The notes below the pieces were generated by a model. The model had not been told where the DNA came from, made no database searches, and saw only the letters and a list, made by a program, of their open reading frames with translations. A stretch of 64,000 nt of DNA, from contig NC_135355.1 in NCBI RefSeq assembly GCF_051622035.1, positions 41,829,486 to 41,893,485 on the forward strand. The letters are read 5' to 3'. Source of the stretch: Arctopsyche grandis (Eukaryota > Arthropoda > Insecta > Trichoptera > Hydropsychidae). Numbering within the stretch: the first letter of the stretch is position 1; every line of letters begins with the position of its first letter. A program made the translations under genes and the position numbers. Shown piece by piece: positions 19,906 through 30,581 of this stretch.

Positions 19906-22699
19906 AACAGTTGGTCCGATCTGTTTTTTAGTTTATTGTATTCGATGGAGCTCTTTGGTTACCGTTTCAATTGAATATTGATATATTCCCTAAATGAAAC
20001 TTGCAATTCGGTAGTTTTTGAGTTGGGTCGGAAAAATGAGGTGAACGTAATTACTGTTGACTTTAATTCGCTTTTATTTGCCTTGGGAATGGATTGATTT
20101 TTTTCATTATCGTATAAAGTTTAATTTGTGGGACGTGTCAGGAGATGTATCATCTCCTGTCACCGACGCACAACAGATCGGAACAGTTAGCGAACGAGCT
20201 TAACTTTTCGACCTGTTCAACATTTGGAAAGAGTCATCTTAACCGGGATGAGGGCTTATTAATGTGTTGATTTAAATAGGATGTTACTTTGAAACAGCCT
20301 TTAATTCGTTTTTAAAATTGCACATCTGTGTGAATTTGCGTTCAATGTGGGCTCATAGATGTGCAATTTTTATTTTATTTTATTTATTTATTTATTAATA
20401 GTTTTGGACCATTGTGGCATTACAGGAAGAACCTAACGCCACAATGGCCTAAAATTTTAAAGTTATCTTCCCAAATTTAACGGATTTGAAGGGACTACTC
20501 TGGTTACCATCAGTACGGGTAAGGGCCGGGCCGCACCGTGCAACTTTGTCGGCCGACTAGTCGCGCGACACGAAAAAATGTATGGAAATGTGTACGAAAA
20601 ACAAGTTGATGGGTGTGGCATGTCCCATCTACCTGCATGCATTGGTCTGGTCGCCCTCAACCAAGTTGTTCACGAGTTGAGCGGTGAGGCCTGGCCCTTA
20701 GAAAAGAACTTGTATATCCACTTTTCTGCTCTAGTTTTCTCTTCACGCTCATGTTTGTACCGCCCGGAGCAGACATATCAAGTGCGATTGAGAAAAATCT
20801 ATATTGAAGTTTGGGCGGCAACCGGTCATAATTGAATACACTCTATGTTAGTTTTGTATGCTGTTTGTCATCGAGGAAAATTTTCTCAAAGTTACCCCCA
20901 TCCGATGTCTTATAGCGAAATTCTGCTCCCAATTAACATAGAATGCACTCACCCTTCTTCGGGAGAGCTAAGATTGCCGCCCACTTGAATAATTCTTTAT
21001 AGCTGCTCTTTCGACCGTTTCCATCCCTTCATCTTTTTCGCGTGAGAGGTATGGGTATTCGGGATGATACCGTTGCTAGCTTGTCACAGTAATGCACACA
21101 TGTATTCGCCATATTTTTTCGATTACAACTCGTAAACACACTGACTACCATAACATGGGTATTATTACATCGTGGCGAGTTTTAAATTCTTGCCATTTTC
21201 TGCGAATGTCTGCTTAGAATATACATATATTAGACATATTTAATATATTGTATATAATAATTATATAATGTCTGCTGAGAATGTACATATATTATACTTG
21301 GGCTATTTCTAGTATGTAATGAATGTCTATTTAAACATCATGTGTACTTGTCGGTGCCTTTTATTAATTCTTTAGTAAAGAGGTATCATTTCTTTAGTAT
21401 AAGCTTTTGTGTAACGCAAAATTGTTAGTATATGTTGTTGATTAAGTTTCTTGAAACGTACATACATTGGTTTGAACATACTATGTGAATATACCATCAT
21501 TTATAAAAAATAATAAAAAAATTAAAAAATTATTTTGATTTTGTTTCAATTTTATTATTACCTCACAATTGTACATTTCGTCATTGTGATTTTGATGAAG
21601 ATTTATAACTGATTAGATCTGAATAAATGCCTCCATCAGAATCTGGACCTACTTGGAATAAACATGGTCGGCTTTAAGTTGTAACTTCAAAAAAACCCAT
21701 GGTGAGAATGAATACGTATTTTAAACAATACTTGAGATCTGGATTTCGGCCGGAATGTCTGATATAGTAATTGTGATTCCGTATCCCGATATGCAATCTG
21801 TAATTCCCGATTCGTAGAGAAATTCTTAAATCGATCTTATGACAGACATTATTAATATAATTGCAAATTTTGAATGCTTGCTTAGTAAGAACGGGACACT
21901 GAGAATTTTAAAGAGGCGTATAGCGTTCTCAGATTTATTCGAAAACATATAAAAACTAAATTTATTAATGGAGATAATCTAAAACGAATTTATCAACATG
22001 GGATGATTCATTGTTTGCATCATTTATTTATTTTTTCATTTGGACTTTGATATTTATATTAATTTTGCTTTCCGGTCTTACTTACTGTTTCTTAAATTAT
22101 TTTTCACATTTGCTGTGCATGTAAAAATACATTTTTAGCTTGACTTGAATAATAATACTTATTATTATTAAGTTTCGTACCAAAATGCACTCATATAAAT
22201 TTAAAACAAAAAGTATATTTTTACTATAGATGTCACTTTATAATAATTATTATAATTTAATTATTGAAATTATTTCATCAGAATTATCATTAATTATAAT
22301 TTCAAAGTTTCAATGAAAATTCATTGTACTTTTTACGTTTTGTATATGTTACAGTAAGAGTGCAAATCTCGAATCAGTATACATGACATGTAAGTGTATG
22401 CACCATCAAAATCACCCAGTAACAGTAGGTATACACGGGAGAATGAATGAACACGATTAGTAGTAGATTCATACACTAGCTATCCGTACGCAGTAAATGT
22501 TTACGAAAAGAATAAGAAGTTGACATGCTTAACAAGTATATAGTTGGCTTTTGGCGGATTAAACTACAAACTGAAAGAATACGACATTATTTCGAAGAAC
22601 ATATAATTAATGAACAAAATAAAATGTAACCTAACCTAACCTTGCCAGAAACCGACGGTAATACAGATGTACATAATTGTAATCGTTGGCTTTTTAGCT
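19906..22699. repeat. Z block of unit B
   Basis: Nearly colinear with 12,083-14,742. It contains the LINE/SINE tail (20,355-20,460, hairpin 20,408-20,448) and the Harbinger-like MITE (20,518-20,701). From about 22,490 it includes a stretch missing in unit A (CGCAGTAAATGTTTACG ...) that is shared with unit E at 56,465. It leads directly into the jockey-like LINE. Confidence 0.75.
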
Positions 22700-23042
22700 T
22701 AATTATTGTCTGTTTGGTATCAATTCAATAATAATAATTGGGGCTCCAGAATTACACTACCAAGAGGCAGACAACTGAAAAATAGCATTGATATGAATTC
22801 TATGCAAACACTGTCGACAGGAGAACCTACATTCTGGCCAGCCGATGTAAACACAAACCCTGACCTGATTGACTTTTTTATAGTCAAGGGGATGTCTTCG
22901 CTGTATATGAATGTGGAAAATTGCATGGACGGTTCGTCTGATCACTGTCCTATCATAATAACATTGAGCACAACACTAATTCAAAAAGCAAAAATACAAA
23001 CACTGTGCAATAAACAAACAGACTGGGAAGCATTCAAAACAT
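22700..23042 (+). mobile_element. Jockey-like LINE, 5' part (endonuclease fragment)
   Basis: Starts 5'-truncated inside the endonuclease (WGSRITLPRGRQLKNSI ... LSTGEPTFWPADVNTNPDL IDF ... SSDHCPII), the C-terminal half of the apurinic-type endonuclease domain of jockey elements with its SDH motif. The coding sequence runs in phase to DWEAFKT and is then interrupted by an insertion. It resumes at 28,206 after the 11-bp target duplication ATTCAAAACAT (23,032-23,042 and 28,206-28,216). Confidence 0.88.
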
Positions 23043-23052
23043 CTTCTTATTG

Positions 23053-23613
23053 TTAATGCCTTGTCCGCATCCGGACGTTGGCGACCACCTCGTCGATTAT
23101 TTGAATATATCCGCATCGGTCTTCAGCGGCTCGGAACAACTCTTTGGCGCTCATATCGGTCCACATGCGCATGTTTCGAAGCCAAGATAACTTTTTCCTG
23201 CCAATCCATTTTTTTCCTTCTATTTTCCCCATGGTTATCAAACGGAGAAATTCGGATTTTGGACCCCGTATCATGTGTCCGAGGTACTCCATCTTTCTCC
23301 GCTTGATGACAGAAACAAGTTCCCTGCCTCTCCCCATCATGCCGAGGACAGCTTCGTTTGATATCTTTTTGGTCCACGGAATCTTCAGCATACGCCTATA
23401 GACCCACATCTCAAAAGCTTCAATGCGGCTGATCATTTTGGTTTTCAGAGTCCACGTCTCACATCCGTGTAGTAATACTGTCCAGACGTAGCTCTTCGCG
23501 AATCTCAACCGCGTATGAAGATTGAGATGCTTGTTTGTAAGCGCCGCCTTCATTTTTACAAATGCTGTTCTAGCCATCTCGATGCGGATTCTTAGATCTT
23601 CATCTGGGTCCAT
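23053..23613 (-). pseudogene. LINE reverse transcriptase, thumb and C-terminal part
   Basis: 186-aa open segment with RFAKSYVWTVLLHGCETWTL, FEMWVYRRMLKIPW and KMEYLGHMIRG, the standard C-terminal signature of endonuclease-reverse-transcriptase LINEs. On the minus strand the upstream DNA to 23,832 continues it (NLKKTKFMIVDRMQTE) with one stop at the RV*RFKYL position. Belongs to the antisense LINE. Confidence 0.85.
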
Positions 23614-23901
23614 CTCTTCATTCAGCCAGGTACACAGGTATTTGAATCTTTATACTCTTTCTATCAACTCTCCATCCAAGGTTAGATTCCCGGTTTCTGT
23701 TTGCATTCTATCTACTATCATAAATTTTGTCTTCTTTAGATTTATGCGCAGACCTCTTCGATTGCTTTCTTGATGTACACGGTCTAGAGATCTTTGCAGG
23801 TCTGCTAAATTTTCAGCGACTAGTGCCGTGTCATCAGTATTTTGTATTTTCAGTATTTTGTATTATCAGAATTTGTATTTTCGGTTATCAATAGTTTCAC
23901 A

Positions 23902-24738
23902 ATGTCTCGTTTTGAGTGCATTTACAGACTGTGTGACTCAATCAAAGATGTTCTATCTGGGGGAAATCTCCTTTCCAATTCCAGGATTTCTGATATATTG
24001 GTTGCCACCTCTCAAATTGTCACGGTCGCACGTTAGGAAGAGGAAGCGCATAACTCTCAGCGACTGATTGACCTCAAGCTAGCAATTGATGGTCTGGTGG
24101 AGGATTCGCGTGAGTTCAAGATATTCTTCGCAGATTCCTTACGTGCCCTGACTGCTCAAATGGAGGCTGTAAGGATGGTTTCTACTTTGTCTCCGACCCG
24201 TGCTCCACCTGCAGCGGCGCGGCCGGCCGATCAGGGCATAAGCAAACGTAAACGCCGTAACAACGTGTCAAAGAGCGCTTTGTTGTCCCGTCCAGACTTA
24301 GCTGCTTTTCTTGCTGCCGCTTCTCCTAAGACTGCTGTTCCTGCGGCCGTTCATAATGGAGCGTCGCATTCCAGCTTTCCATTAACTTCTCCATCACCTG
24401 CGCCAACTCCTGCACCACGGAAGGCTTCTCTGATAGATGCAGTTTCTAAGTCTCCAATTCAGTCTCAACGGTCTCAGAGGCAGTCTTTCATCCGTTGCTC
24501 GGGTATTGAAGATGAGCATCTAAAAGCTGTCTCTGATAAACGTTTTATTCATTTTAGGAAGTTGGGACGAATTGATCAGAACTTCACAGTTCAATCACTA
24601 TCAGCTAGGGGCAGTTATGCTTCATTCAAAATAGGAGTCTGCACAGCTGACTTTTCTGTGGTTTTTGATCCTGCTTTTTGGCCGCGGGGAGTCGGGTTGC
24701 GTCGGTGGCTTTTTCGGAAGACAAAGGCCGCAATTTAA
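23902..24738 (+). pseudogene. CR1-like LINE ORF1 with one internal stop
   Basis: Starts MSRFECIYRLCDSIKDVL, has one TAG at 24,034-24,036, then continues in the same frame to 24,738. The middle is a low-complexity Pro/Ala/Ser linker. The C-terminal part (SYASFKIGVCTADFSVVFDPAFWPRGVGLRRW, listed here only by its ends SYASFKI and FWPRGV) matches the esterase-less RNA-binding domain at the end of CR1/L2-type ORF1 proteins. It would bind element RNA. About 278 codons, near the usual length. Retired by the stop and by loss of ORF2. Confidence 0.72.
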
Positions 24739-25266
24739 TAAGACCCGAAAGGAACGGGCGTGCCTTTGTGAGTCCTTAAATATTTACTAGCAAAATGTAA
24801 AGGGACTTAATTCAAAGACCGACATTTGTTTATCTGCCGTTCTTGCTCAAGATCATGACTTAATTGCTTTTCTGAAACTTGGATTTGCGATTCTGTCTTA
24901 AATGGCGAACTTTTCGATGACCGCTATTTAGTTTTTCGGAGGGATCGTTGCAGCAGAGGCGGGGGGGTACTTCTCACTGTACGAGCTGCTAGTTTTCAAT
25001 CTGTTCGCCTTTTTGATCAGCTCAATACCATCGGTGAACATATTTGGGTTGAACTTCGCTTAAAGAATTTTTCTATTTTAATATGTGTACTGTATTTTCC
25101 TCCGAATTATAAATTCATTTTTTTTTCAAATTTGCAAAATAATTTTAATGCTTTGGCTGGCAGGAAAGTCATGATCTTGGGTGATTTTAATCCTAGGAGT
25201 TTGAATTTTGTTCCTAATGAATTAATTTTTATGTCAGAACTATTTAATATGAGTCAATTGAACTCA

Positions 25267-25355
25267 ATAACTAATTGTAATGATTTATGTGTTTATGTGT
25301 ATATGCATGTATAATGTTTGTATGTATATGGATGTATGTATTGTATGTGTATGTG

Positions 25356-25406
<51 letters not shown>

Positions 25407-25560
25407 GTATGTATATGTGAATATATATATGAATATATATATGTGTAGGTGTGTATGTATGTATATGTATATATGTGAATTTTTATATTTATGTATGTAT
25501 GAATGTGTACTTGTGTATACGTGGAAGTATTTGTGTATATTTGAATGGTGTACATATATG
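25267..25560. repeat. TG/TA microsatellite
   Basis: Alternating TGTATG and (AT)n, including about 50 bp of pure AT at 25,360-25,400. It replaces the reverse transcriptase region of the CR1-like LINE. Confidence 0.9.
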
Positions 25561-25849
25561 TTTATATAATTGTCTTTGGCCAGGAAGGCGCATTGGGTTT
25601 ACCTGTTAGGCCTTCTTGGTGTAAATTAAATAAAAAAATAAATAAACTAAATAAAAAAATAAAAAAATAAATCAGCATATCTTATATTGGTGATCGTCTC
25701 GCCGCCCACCTTGATGCCCTCCGCCTCTTGGAGAGCATCGTGGAAGATGGATTCGGTGTAGGTGTTAAAAAGAGTAGGTGATAGGATGCATCCTTGCCTG
25801 ACGCCCCGTTCTATAGGAATCTCATCAGTGAATTGATCATCGACACGTA

Positions 25850-27331
25850 CTACTGAATGTTTTTTCTGAATGATCCTGTTGCTTCTTTTAGTTTTTTATG
25901 TACTTTAAATTCGTCGTGTTTTTCTTGTAATTTTTCAATTTCGTTACATTTATTTTCCATCCATTTTTCTTTGATTTCTTTAATTTTCCTTTGAATTTGG
26001 CGGTGAATATTTTTATATTGTGTTGGATTATTATGTTTGTGTTTCCTGCGTTCTTCCATTAAATGTATAATTTCATCCGTCATCCAAGGTTGTTTTTTAT
26101 TAATTATTTGATTTGTTTCAAGAAACTTTTTCCCAGATTGGGTCATTGCTGATTTCATACCTTCCCACTTCCCACTTAAGTTTACATTACTATTTTCTTC
26201 AATACATTTTTGTTGAGATCTTTTGTTAATTGTTCGTGGATCGTAAGATTTTTAAGCAGCTCTAAATCCAATCTTGGTTTAGGTTTTGATGCTCTTAAAA
26301 TCTTTTTCAGTCTTATCTTCAATTTCCCACAAAGTAGATTATGATCGGATGCCACGTCTGCACCAGGGTAGGTTTTCACCGATTTTATACTATTTTTAAA
26401 TCTACTGTTTATCAAAATAAAGTCAATTTGGTTTCGCACAATATTATCAGGACAGTCCATCGGGGATTTCCATGTGTATAATCTTCTTTTAGGTAGCTTA
26501 AAGAAAGTATTCAAGATAACATACTGCTCTTCCTGGCAAAACTGAACTAGTCTGTCTCCTCTCTCATTTCTTTCTCCAAGTCCGAAGCGACCAATTATAT
26601 CCATTGTTTCTTCGTCTCCAACTTTGGCGTTGAAATCTCCCATTATAATGTTAACATCATGTTTTTTCGTATATGTCATCAATTCTTTGATTTGTTGATA
26701 AAATTCTTCAATCTCATTTTCTTCTTTATCGAAAGTGGGGGCATACACTTGTATTATGTTAACATTTATAGGTTTTCCTGCTAATTGTATCATCATGACT
26801 CGTTCAGATAACGGAATAAAGTTTCTCACACTTTTACTGATGTCGTCTTCCAGAATCACAGCAACACCATTCTTATGAGTGCCGTCAAGCGATCCCGAGT
26901 AGTAAGTCGTATATCCATTGCAATGCATCGTTTTTCCTGCTCCAGGCCATCTAGCTTCGCTTATGCCGAGCATCTGTATTTGGTTTTTTTTTCATTTCTA
27001 TTTGCAGATTTTCAATTTTACCTGCTTGATACATGGTCCTAACGTTCCATGTACCAATTTTTCGTATGTTCACCACTTTGAGTCCGGGGATTCTTAGCAC
27101 CCCTGTCCCATTGAAGGGACGCCGGAGACTCGGGGCCGTGGTTTTAGGTTTTCTCTTCATGGTGGTTATACTAGGGATATGAGAGCACAGTAGTTTTCCC
27201 CAAACCTTCTGCTCCGCAGAATTCAAACCGATTGAGTGGCTGCCACGTCGCTTTGAACCTTCCATCTTTTGCCTTTTTAGTATATTGCATATACTTCCGC
27301 CGTGGATGGTACTGACAGAGCTGCTGCCCAC
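25850..27331 (-). pseudogene. Antisense LINE endonuclease and linker
   Basis: On the minus strand the endonuclease starts IGTWNVRTMYQAGKIENL (about 27,065), loses frame at a T-run near 26,985, and continues LGISEARWPG ... NVIIMGDFNAKVGDE ... FILINSRF ... ASDHNLLCGKLKIRLKK. The GDFNAKVG and SDHxL motifs are catalytic signatures of the AP-endonuclease-like domain. A linker with QPWMTDEIIHLMEERRKHKH follows to about 25,858. An ORF fragment further upstream (27,331-27,070) may be 5' untranslated or ORF1 remnant. Confidence 0.85.
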
Positions 27332-27349
27332 TGCCAGGGAATTTTTTAT

Positions 27350-28205
27350 GGAGTTTCCTTCTCTATGAAAGGTGTTACGGTACCTTTCAAAACCGGGTTG
27401 AGCTTTTGTTAAGCGGCGGCACTTACTCGCCGCTGACCTGAGACCGTCATAGTGTTGTGTGACATTTTATAGAGTGAAACTTACCACGGATTCACTCATC
27501 ACCACTCTTATCTCAGCGTTCCTTGTCCAGGACCACCATGTCGCCATGGCAGTTGACTACAAGAGTCGTTCCCCTATTTGCAACTTGGGGACCTGAGCGG
27601 TTGCATGGAGCTCTGCTCTGAGCTTAGTAATTACTCCGTGCGGACGGACGTGTGTTTCCATTTATGATATATTTACATATATTGACAGTTTAATCACAAT
27701 CATAATATTTATGAAATTAGTACCAAACAATAACGTTAACGTTGAGTACAAGTACCCAATATAGTAAATTATCAACATTAAATAAAATTCACACTCAATA
27801 TTAAATAATCAATTATGAAATAATTCAACATTGAAATATAAACCATTCAACACTCAATATTAAATATGAAATAATTCAACGTAAAATATTATCAATACTA
27901 TCATTAATAAATCAATCGACGTTAATAATAAATTATTATCAAAAGAAATGTGATCGAAATTATGTGGGTAATTATGTAAATATGAAAATATTATAAATTT
28001 AAATTCCATTTAAAAAATATATGAAATCAAGCATAGGTAATGATTCTGAATATGTACTAACTTGCGAGGCGCCAGAAGAGCTAAATACTCATCCCAGCAC
28101 CTCCTCTTTAGCTCCAATTTAACACAAAATTCTACATACTTATCGGGACAACACATAAACGCACGTCCGCACCGAGCTCGCTCAACCCGCGAAAGATAAA
28201 GAAAG
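27350..28205. other. 5' region of antisense LINE with AT-rich insert
   Basis: No coding potential. GTGCGGACGGACGTGTGTTT (about 27,638) and AAACGCACGTCCGCACCGAG (about 28,158) are imperfect inverted repeats flanking about 480 bp of AT-rich sequence, so a further small element may lie inside. Confidence 0.4.
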
Positions 28206-30205
28206 ATTCAAAACATACTTGGAGGAAAATATTAACTTGAAAATACCACTTAAAACAGGAAATGAAATAGAAGATGCAACTAGATATATAACTAACTTAA
28301 TACAAATAGCAGCCTGGAAATCTACGCCCTGTCAAAAGGAGAACACCAAACAGAATCTTAACTACCCAAAGCAATAAAAATAAAAATACAAGAAAAACGA
28401 AGATTAAGAAGAATATGGATCTCAGGCCGATTATAAGCAGATCGCAAATCATTTCAAAAATCATCAAGAGAACTCAAAATAATGCTAAACGAAATTAAAA
28501 TCGAATCCTTCAACCAATATTTAAGCAACCTGACATTCAAAGCGAATGAATACTCACTTTGGAAAGCTACTGGGAACTTCAAGCGACCACAGCAGTCAGT
28601 TCCACCAATACGCAACCCAAATGGCGGATGGGGAAGAAATGACGATGAAAAAGACGAAATTTATGCAGAATTTCTTCAGGATGTATTTAAACCCAATGAA
28701 GCAGAAGATGGATCCGAGGAAGAGATAGATAACTTTTTAAAAACAGATTTTCAGATGTGTAAACCCATGAAGAGCATAACACCTAAAGAGATTATGAAAC
28801 ACATAAAAATGCTAAATCCTAAAAAAGCTCCTGGATTTGATCTAATCACTGAGGTAATTTTAAAAGAACTACCGAGGAAGGGAATCGTGTTCTTAACTAT
28901 GCTGTTCAACAGTATTTAAAGAACATCATATTTCCCAGCGCTCTGGAAAGTGTCTCAAATCATGATGATACCTAAGCCCGGCAAACCCCCAAACGAAGTA
29001 TCCTCTTATAGACCGATTAGTTTACTGACCTTGAACTCAAAACTATTTGAGAAGATACTACTGACTAGAATCCTACCTGTAGTGACGGAGGAAGGAATAA
29101 TTCCAGAACACTAATTTGGGTTCAGAGCAAACCACTCCACACTCGAGCAGGTCCATAGAGTGGTCCAAAAAATCAGACAAACTCTGCAAGATAGAGAATA
29201 CTGCTCTGCAGCCTTCTTAGACATACAACAGGCATTTGACAGAGTCTGGCACAAGGGGTTGCTATATAAGGTCAAAAAGGAGCTCCCACACACTCTATAC
29301 ACAATTATTAAATCGTATATCGAGGACAGAATACTCCAAGTGAGACAAAGCGAGGCGTTTTTAAAGCTATACAAAATCAGAGCGGTAGTACCACAGGGAT
29401 CCATTTTGGGACCAATATTTTACACGATCTACACAGCAGACATCCCAACACCAAACAAAAATGTCACAGTAGCAACGTATGTCGATGACACAGCATTCCT
29501 AACAAGTAGTAGCGACCCCACGCTCGCATCGGAAGTGTTACAGGATCAATTAAATGGCTTGCAAGAGTGGATGAAAAAATGGCGAGTGAACTGCCCAGTA
29601 GTCAGACTGAAAAACGATGAACTGTCTGAAAGTACCGCAGCAAAATACCTAGGTTTCACCATTGACAGGAGACTGACATGGAAAGATCACATCAAAAATA
29701 AAAGACAGAAACTCACCCAGAGGCTCCACAAAATGAACTGGTTGATAGGAAGAAAATCCAGTCTAACATTAGAGAATAAAATTTTAGTATATAAGTCAAT
29801 CCTAAAGCCAGTCTGGACATATGGTATCCAACTATGGGAAACGAGTATTAACTCTAACGTGGAAATCTTACAACGATTCCAAAATAAAGCCCTTAGAATA
29901 ATAACAAATTCCCCATGGTTTGCGAGACACTGAAATTCATCAACATGTATCAATTAAAACGGAAATAGAAAGTTATACAAAAAACTACAAGCGTAGACTC
30001 GAAACCCACTCAAACGAACTGGCAAAAGCTCTTATAAAGTCTAGTGCAAAAGACACTAGACAAAAGCGCCGCAGAGTGCTCGAGTAATGGATAAAAAGCT
30101 GGCAATTAATGAACTGCCAAAACTTCTGATAAATAAATTGTTGTAAAATCTGCTTATGACCAACGGGTCGATTGCAAATATCTTAAATAAAAAAATAAAT
30201 AAAAA
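28206..30205 (+). mobile_element. Jockey-like LINE, 3' part (reverse transcriptase and tail)
   Basis: Continues the LINE begun at 22,700. From FKTYLEENINLKIPL (28,209) it runs through the linker, RT motifs and C-terminal region to an A-rich tail (AAATAAAAAAATAAATAAA, 30,185-30,207). It joins the X-block sequence ATGGTTTATATAA. Several stops and a deletion (after KKWRV, 29,588) make it inactive. Confidence 0.88.
28482..29933 (+). pseudogene. Jockey-like reverse transcriptase, inactive
   Basis: Open segments at 28,482-28,919 (ends NSI, then a stop) and 29,160-29,933. Motifs: NPKKAPGFDLITEVILKELP, SYRPISLLTLNSKLFEKIL, AAFLDIQQAFDRVWHKGLLY, VVPQGSILGPIFYTIY and catalytic YVDDTAF (A to V in the usual YADD). 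The stop in PEH*FGF is shared with unit A (15,138), proving a common defective ancestor. About 18 codons are missing after KKWRV. The C-terminus has YGIQLWETSINSNVEILQRF, typical of the jockey clade. Confidence 0.88.
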
Positions 30206-30221
30206 AAATGGTTTATATAAT

Positions 30222-30581
30222 TGTAACGTATACTAAACAGAGCCGCCGAGTAATTGCGATCGGATTAGGCCGGGAAGCGTCCTGAGAGACCGTGTGACCG
30301 GGGTAAGTGGTTTTAAGGATAAGCGACAAGCTAAGTGCATGAAAGCTAAACAATGATTGCACTTCTCATACCGTGGTAATACATATCCGAATACGTGACT
30401 ATACAGTAGGTAAACAGATTAGACGTACTGAGAGATCTACCCCTTATAAGGCGGTATGTAGGCGATATCATGTCATTCTGGACTGAGCACTGGCAATGCG
30501 TGTATCTCCTTAATCATCAATAAATGCTGTGATACGACTGTTGGCCTTTTACTTGGATCCTCCACCCACCCCTACGCAACA
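30222..30581 (+). mobile_element. Solo LTR, 360 bp, TSD TAAT
   Basis: Begins TGTAACGTATAC and ends CTACGCAACA, flanked by TAAT (30,218-30,221 and 30,582-30,585). Removing it restores GTTTATATAATTATATTG as found at 37,000 and 54,885. A TATA-like CTTATAAGG (about 30,445) and an AATAAA (about 30,521) fit LTR promoter and polyadenylation signals. A 4-bp duplication suggests a Gypsy-type element; no internal part remains. Confidence 0.85.

Larger units (their letters stand above)
23841..25670 (+). mobile_element. CR1-like LINE inserted into the YADD codons of the antisense LINE
   Basis: Flanked by ATCAGTAT (23,833-23,840) and ATCAGCAT (25,671-25,678), an 8-bp target duplication with one change. 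It contains ORF1 (23,902-24,738), a frameshifted endonuclease start (about 24,795-25,265: LLTVRAASFQSVRLFDQL, KVMILGDFNPRSLN), a TG/TA microsatellite (25,267-25,560) in place of the reverse transcriptase, then the hairpin tail (25,579-25,620) and an A-rich end. Its 3' end is shared with the SINE at 3,348-3,813. Confidence 0.83.
23043..28205 (-). mobile_element. Antisense non-LTR retrotransposon inserted in the jockey LINE
   Basis: About 3.3 kb of element DNA (excluding the nested LINE), flanked by ATTCAAAACAT. On the minus strand it reads: presumptive 5' region (28,205-27,350), endonuclease (27,070-26,200), linker, reverse transcriptase C-terminal half (25,857-25,680, then 23,832-23,053). Its RT keeps GVRQGCILSPTLFN and the DDTAL of the catalytic box, but the fingers/palm start is deleted at about 25,857. 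It ends GCATTAACAATAAGAAG with no poly(A). It resembles the endonuclease-reverse-transcriptase elements often labelled craniofacial-development-protein-2-like; the exact clade (RTE-like or other) is not decided. It is dead: deletion, frameshifts and a nested insertion. Confidence 0.85.

Noticed and set aside
25271-25569. 94-aa and 83-aa ORFs of Tyr/Ile/Thr or Met/Tyr/Cys repeats
   Set aside because: Translations of a TG/TA microsatellite.
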